This document shows, piece by piece, positions 41,348 to 41,666 of a DNA stretch of 41,666 bases. Source of the stretch: Chara braunii (lineage: Eukaryota; Streptophyta; Charophyceae; Charales; Characeae); assembly GCA_003427395.1 (NCBI GenBank), contig BFEA01000113.1, positions 106,932 through 148,597 of the forward strand, read 5' to 3'. A program made the translations under genes and the position numbers. Below the pieces are notes generated by a model, which had not been told where the DNA came from, searched no databases, and saw only the letters and a program-made list of their open reading frames with translations. Each line of letters opens with the position of its first letter. Position 1 is the stretch's first letter.

Positions 41348-41408
41348 GATTGCAGCATGACCCCTGCGTAAGGATGACACGCATAAATCGAGAAATGGCA
41401 AAAAAAAA
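41348..41408 (+). pseudogene. U6: U6 snRNA 3' half followed by an A-tract
   Basis: GATTGCAGCATGACCCCTGC then GTAAGGATGACACGCATAAA then TCGAGAAATGG matches U6 from just after the ACAGA box to near its 3' end, including the AGC triad. There is a 2-base insertion near the start and a few substitutions. Nine A residues follow (41400-41408) where a U6 gene would have a T-run, so this is a retroposed fragment rather than a gene. The sequence upstream of 41348 is not U6. Confidence 0.88.
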
Positions 41409-41666
41409 TTATTTCGATTCCGTAAGGAATCCAACTCGGGTCTGTGCATCGACAGGAGAAGGGGGGGGAATGTCAGCAAGGCTGTCGCAGGCTGCAGTAG
41501 CCGTTGGCATAATCTGTAAAAAAAAAAAAAAAAAAAAACTACGACCTAACGCGCGAGATGGCGCAGAAGGATGTGACTGGGGGCATGCAATCCCCAGAGA
41601 GGACATCCGACGCTCGTTTTACAGGTGACCGTTTTTCTCTGGATGAGGTAAGTTTTTTTTTTTTTT
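41409..41666. other. Unassigned DNA with A21 and T14 homopolymers
   Basis: An A run lies at 41518-41538 and a T run at 41653-41666 reaching the window edge, preceded by GAGGTAAGT, which looks like a splice donor. No gene is visible. Confidence 0.5.

Noticed and set aside
1-41666. CRISPR arrays, tRNA genes or complete rRNA genes
   Set aside because: No regularly spaced repeat-spacer array, no tRNA cloverleaf and no extended rRNA gene could be recognised.

Overview
This window looks like transposon-dominated nuclear DNA from a streptophyte. Large nested LTR retrotransposons and decayed open frames are present, with no bacterial-type operons. Three things point to a plant-lineage eukaryote: Ty3/gypsy gag-pol remnants, one with a tRNA-Asp-type primer binding site; a U6 snRNA fragment with the green-plant form of the 5' stem-loop; and introns with GTAAGT-type donors. 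A large-genome charophyte alga such as Chara would fit, but that assignment is inference. I see no clearly intact host protein gene.

Layout. 1-3640: C/A-rich low-complexity DNA with no convincing gene. 3640-4187: inverted LTR fragment next to a minus-strand open frame. 5594-6327: left half of an unidentified open reading frame (ORF-S). 6328-24385: an insertion flanked by an ACGC target duplication that splits ORF-S; its right half resumes at 24390. This insertion is itself nested. A ~600 bp palindromic LTR derivative (X: 6328-6470 plus 23931-24385) was hit by a ~17.4 kb Ty3/gypsy element (Y: 6471-23926).

Y runs: 5' LTR fragment (6471-8317); gag truncated at its N-terminus; protease; reverse transcriptase; RNase H; integrase; a large extra gag-like ORF with its own CCHC knuckle (14110-16908); a non-coding stretch; and what appears to be a ~5 kb 3' LTR (18911-23926). 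Both LTRs of Y carry a chimera in which the 5' half of U6 snRNA is fused to a 28S rRNA segment at a shared short sequence. 24390-26420 holds the rest of ORF-S and a cluster of intron-like segments. 26420-32370 is repeat-rich, with an inverted LTR edge at 29160 and a decayed unidentified gene at 30733-31699.

32372-39116 is a second, more degraded Ty3/gypsy element (element 2). Its LTR 3' end, tRNA-Asp-type primer site, gag with capsid, protease, RT, RNase H and integrase can all be followed. It serves as a reference for reading the damage in Y. The window ends with hairpin-rich DNA containing the 3' half of U6 snRNA followed by an A-tract (41348-41408), the complementary half to the fragment in Y's LTRs.

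None of the coding regions is intact. They carry frameshifts and in-frame stops, several of which match cytosine deamination at CG or CHG sites.
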